Shown piece after piece: positions 63,474 to 64,000 of a stretch of 64,000 bases of DNA (within the stretch, counting starts at the first letter, position 1; each line of letters begins with the position of its first letter). Origin of the DNA: Blochmannia endosymbiont of Camponotus sp. GTDB lineage: Bacteria; Pseudomonadota; Gammaproteobacteria; Enterobacterales; Enterobacteriaceae. The stretch is from the NCBI RefSeq assembly GCF_023586085.1, contig NZ_CP097757.1:496001-560000 (forward strand), given 5' to 3'. The notes beneath the pieces were generated by a model. That model was not told where the DNA came from. It ran no database searches and saw only the letters and a program-made list of their open reading frames with translations. The position numbers and the translations under genes were made by a program.

Positions 63474-63791
63474 CTAACACCAAAGCTTTTCTAATTCATA
63501 TAAGGTACGAATTTCTTTTTGCATTACATGTATAACCACGTCACCCAAATCTACTAAGACCCACTCACCAAAATTCATACCTTCTATACCATAAGGTCTC
63601 ACGCCTATACCACGGGATTTTTTCAATATCTCCTGAGATATTGAAATTACATGACGACTAGACATGCCAGTGCAGATAATCATAACATCTGTAATGTTAG
63701 TTTTGCCATACATGTCAAAACATATAATATCTTGTCCCCGTATATTATTGATAATATTAACTACAAATTCTTTCAAAATATTAGATTGCAC
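63474..63791 (-). CDS. rsfS: Ribosomal silencing factor RsfS
   Basis: Binds L14 of the 50S subunit and blocks subunit joining in starvation; also needed for ribosome assembly in some bacteria. All 105 residues align with E. coli RsfS (105): RGQDIICFDMYGKTNITDVMIICTG, SSRHVISIS, WVLVDLGDVVIHVMQKE and the end LYELEKLW. The start codon is GTG (63791). In E. coli rlmH and mrdA follow; here only mrdA remains. Confidence 0.96.
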   Translation of the reverse strand: MQSNILKEFVVNIINNIRGQDIICFDMYGKTNITDVMIICTGMSSRHVISISQEILKKSRGIGVRPYGIEGMNFGEWVLVDLGDVVIHVMQKEIRTLYELEKLWC

Positions 63792-64000
63792 AGCTTAACA
63801 CCCAAATATATGTATCGTTGTATAAACATGCATCAACGCATAATATCTATCATGTAACATAATAATTACTTTACAAATTAATAATGTTTAAATAAATATA
63901 AATAATTTCATACGGTAATACTAAATACATCAGTCTATGTACTCAATAAATAAGACTTTATTTATTTTAATATATTCTGTTTTATAAATCGTGTAATTAT

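Overview
The window is strongly AT-rich, carries no insertion sequences, prophage, CRISPR or rRNA, and encodes 43 protein genes plus two RNA genes. Nearly every protein aligns along its length with an Escherichia coli orthologue, and gene order follows E. coli in long blocks from which genes have simply dropped out. This is the picture of a reduced-genome gammaproteobacterial insect endosymbiont. Keeping RecBCD, complete lipid A and heptose genes, MreBCD/RodA/PBP2, DapD and AroQ at this base composition fits 'Candidatus Blochmannia' (carpenter-ant symbionts) best. That assignment is an inference from gene content; no database was searched.

Layout. (1) 1-9139: RecBCD, with recC cut by the window edge and facing recD and recB on the other strand. 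(2) 9427-35623: a long block collinear with the E. coli 4-5 min region: dapD, map, rpsB, tsf, pyrH, frr, dxr, uppS, cdsA, rseP, bamA, skp, lpxD, fabZ, lpxA, lpxB, rnhB, dnaE, accA, tilS, proS, gmhB. It carries translation, isoprenoid, phospholipid, outer-membrane and lipid A genes; glnD, metQIN, rcsF and others are missing. (3) 35769-43319: accC, accB, aroQ facing away from mreB, mreC, mreD, tldD (the E. coli 73 min region without csrD, yhdH, maf/yhdE, rng and yhdP), with pmbA, which is distant in E. coli, placed directly after tldD. (4) 46344-58691: lon, ffs (4.5S RNA), apt, dnaX, adk, lpxH, cysS, folD, tRNA-Arg(UCU), a thinned version of the E. coli 10-12 min region with large AT-rich gaps. 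(5) 58874-63791: an EamA/DMT-type transporter, then rodA, mrdA and rsfS (E. coli 14 min without rlmH).

Together the genes maintain a Gram-negative envelope (lipid A from LpxA/D/B/H, heptose from GmhB, BamA/Skp/RseP, the Rod elongation machinery), fatty-acid and phospholipid supply (AccABC, FabZ, CdsA), isoprenoids (Dxr, UppS), replication (DnaE, DnaX, RNase HII), translation (S2, EF-Ts, RRF, ProRS, CysRS, TilS, tRNA-Arg, SRP RNA, RsfS), lysine/diaminopimelate and chorismate synthesis steps, and quality control (Lon, TldD/E).

I did not find a new multi-gene system. The observations most worth following are regulatory or evolutionary: an A8 tract in dnaX that would give a gamma-like product after slippage; a small coupled leader ORF before mreB; a perfect 30-bp hairpin between ffs and apt and a 28-bp palindrome between mreD and tldD; a hairpin that competes with the fabZ ribosome-binding site; a preserved sigma-32 promoter for lon; and substitutions at normally invariant residues in RNase HII, adenylate kinase and biotin carboxylase.
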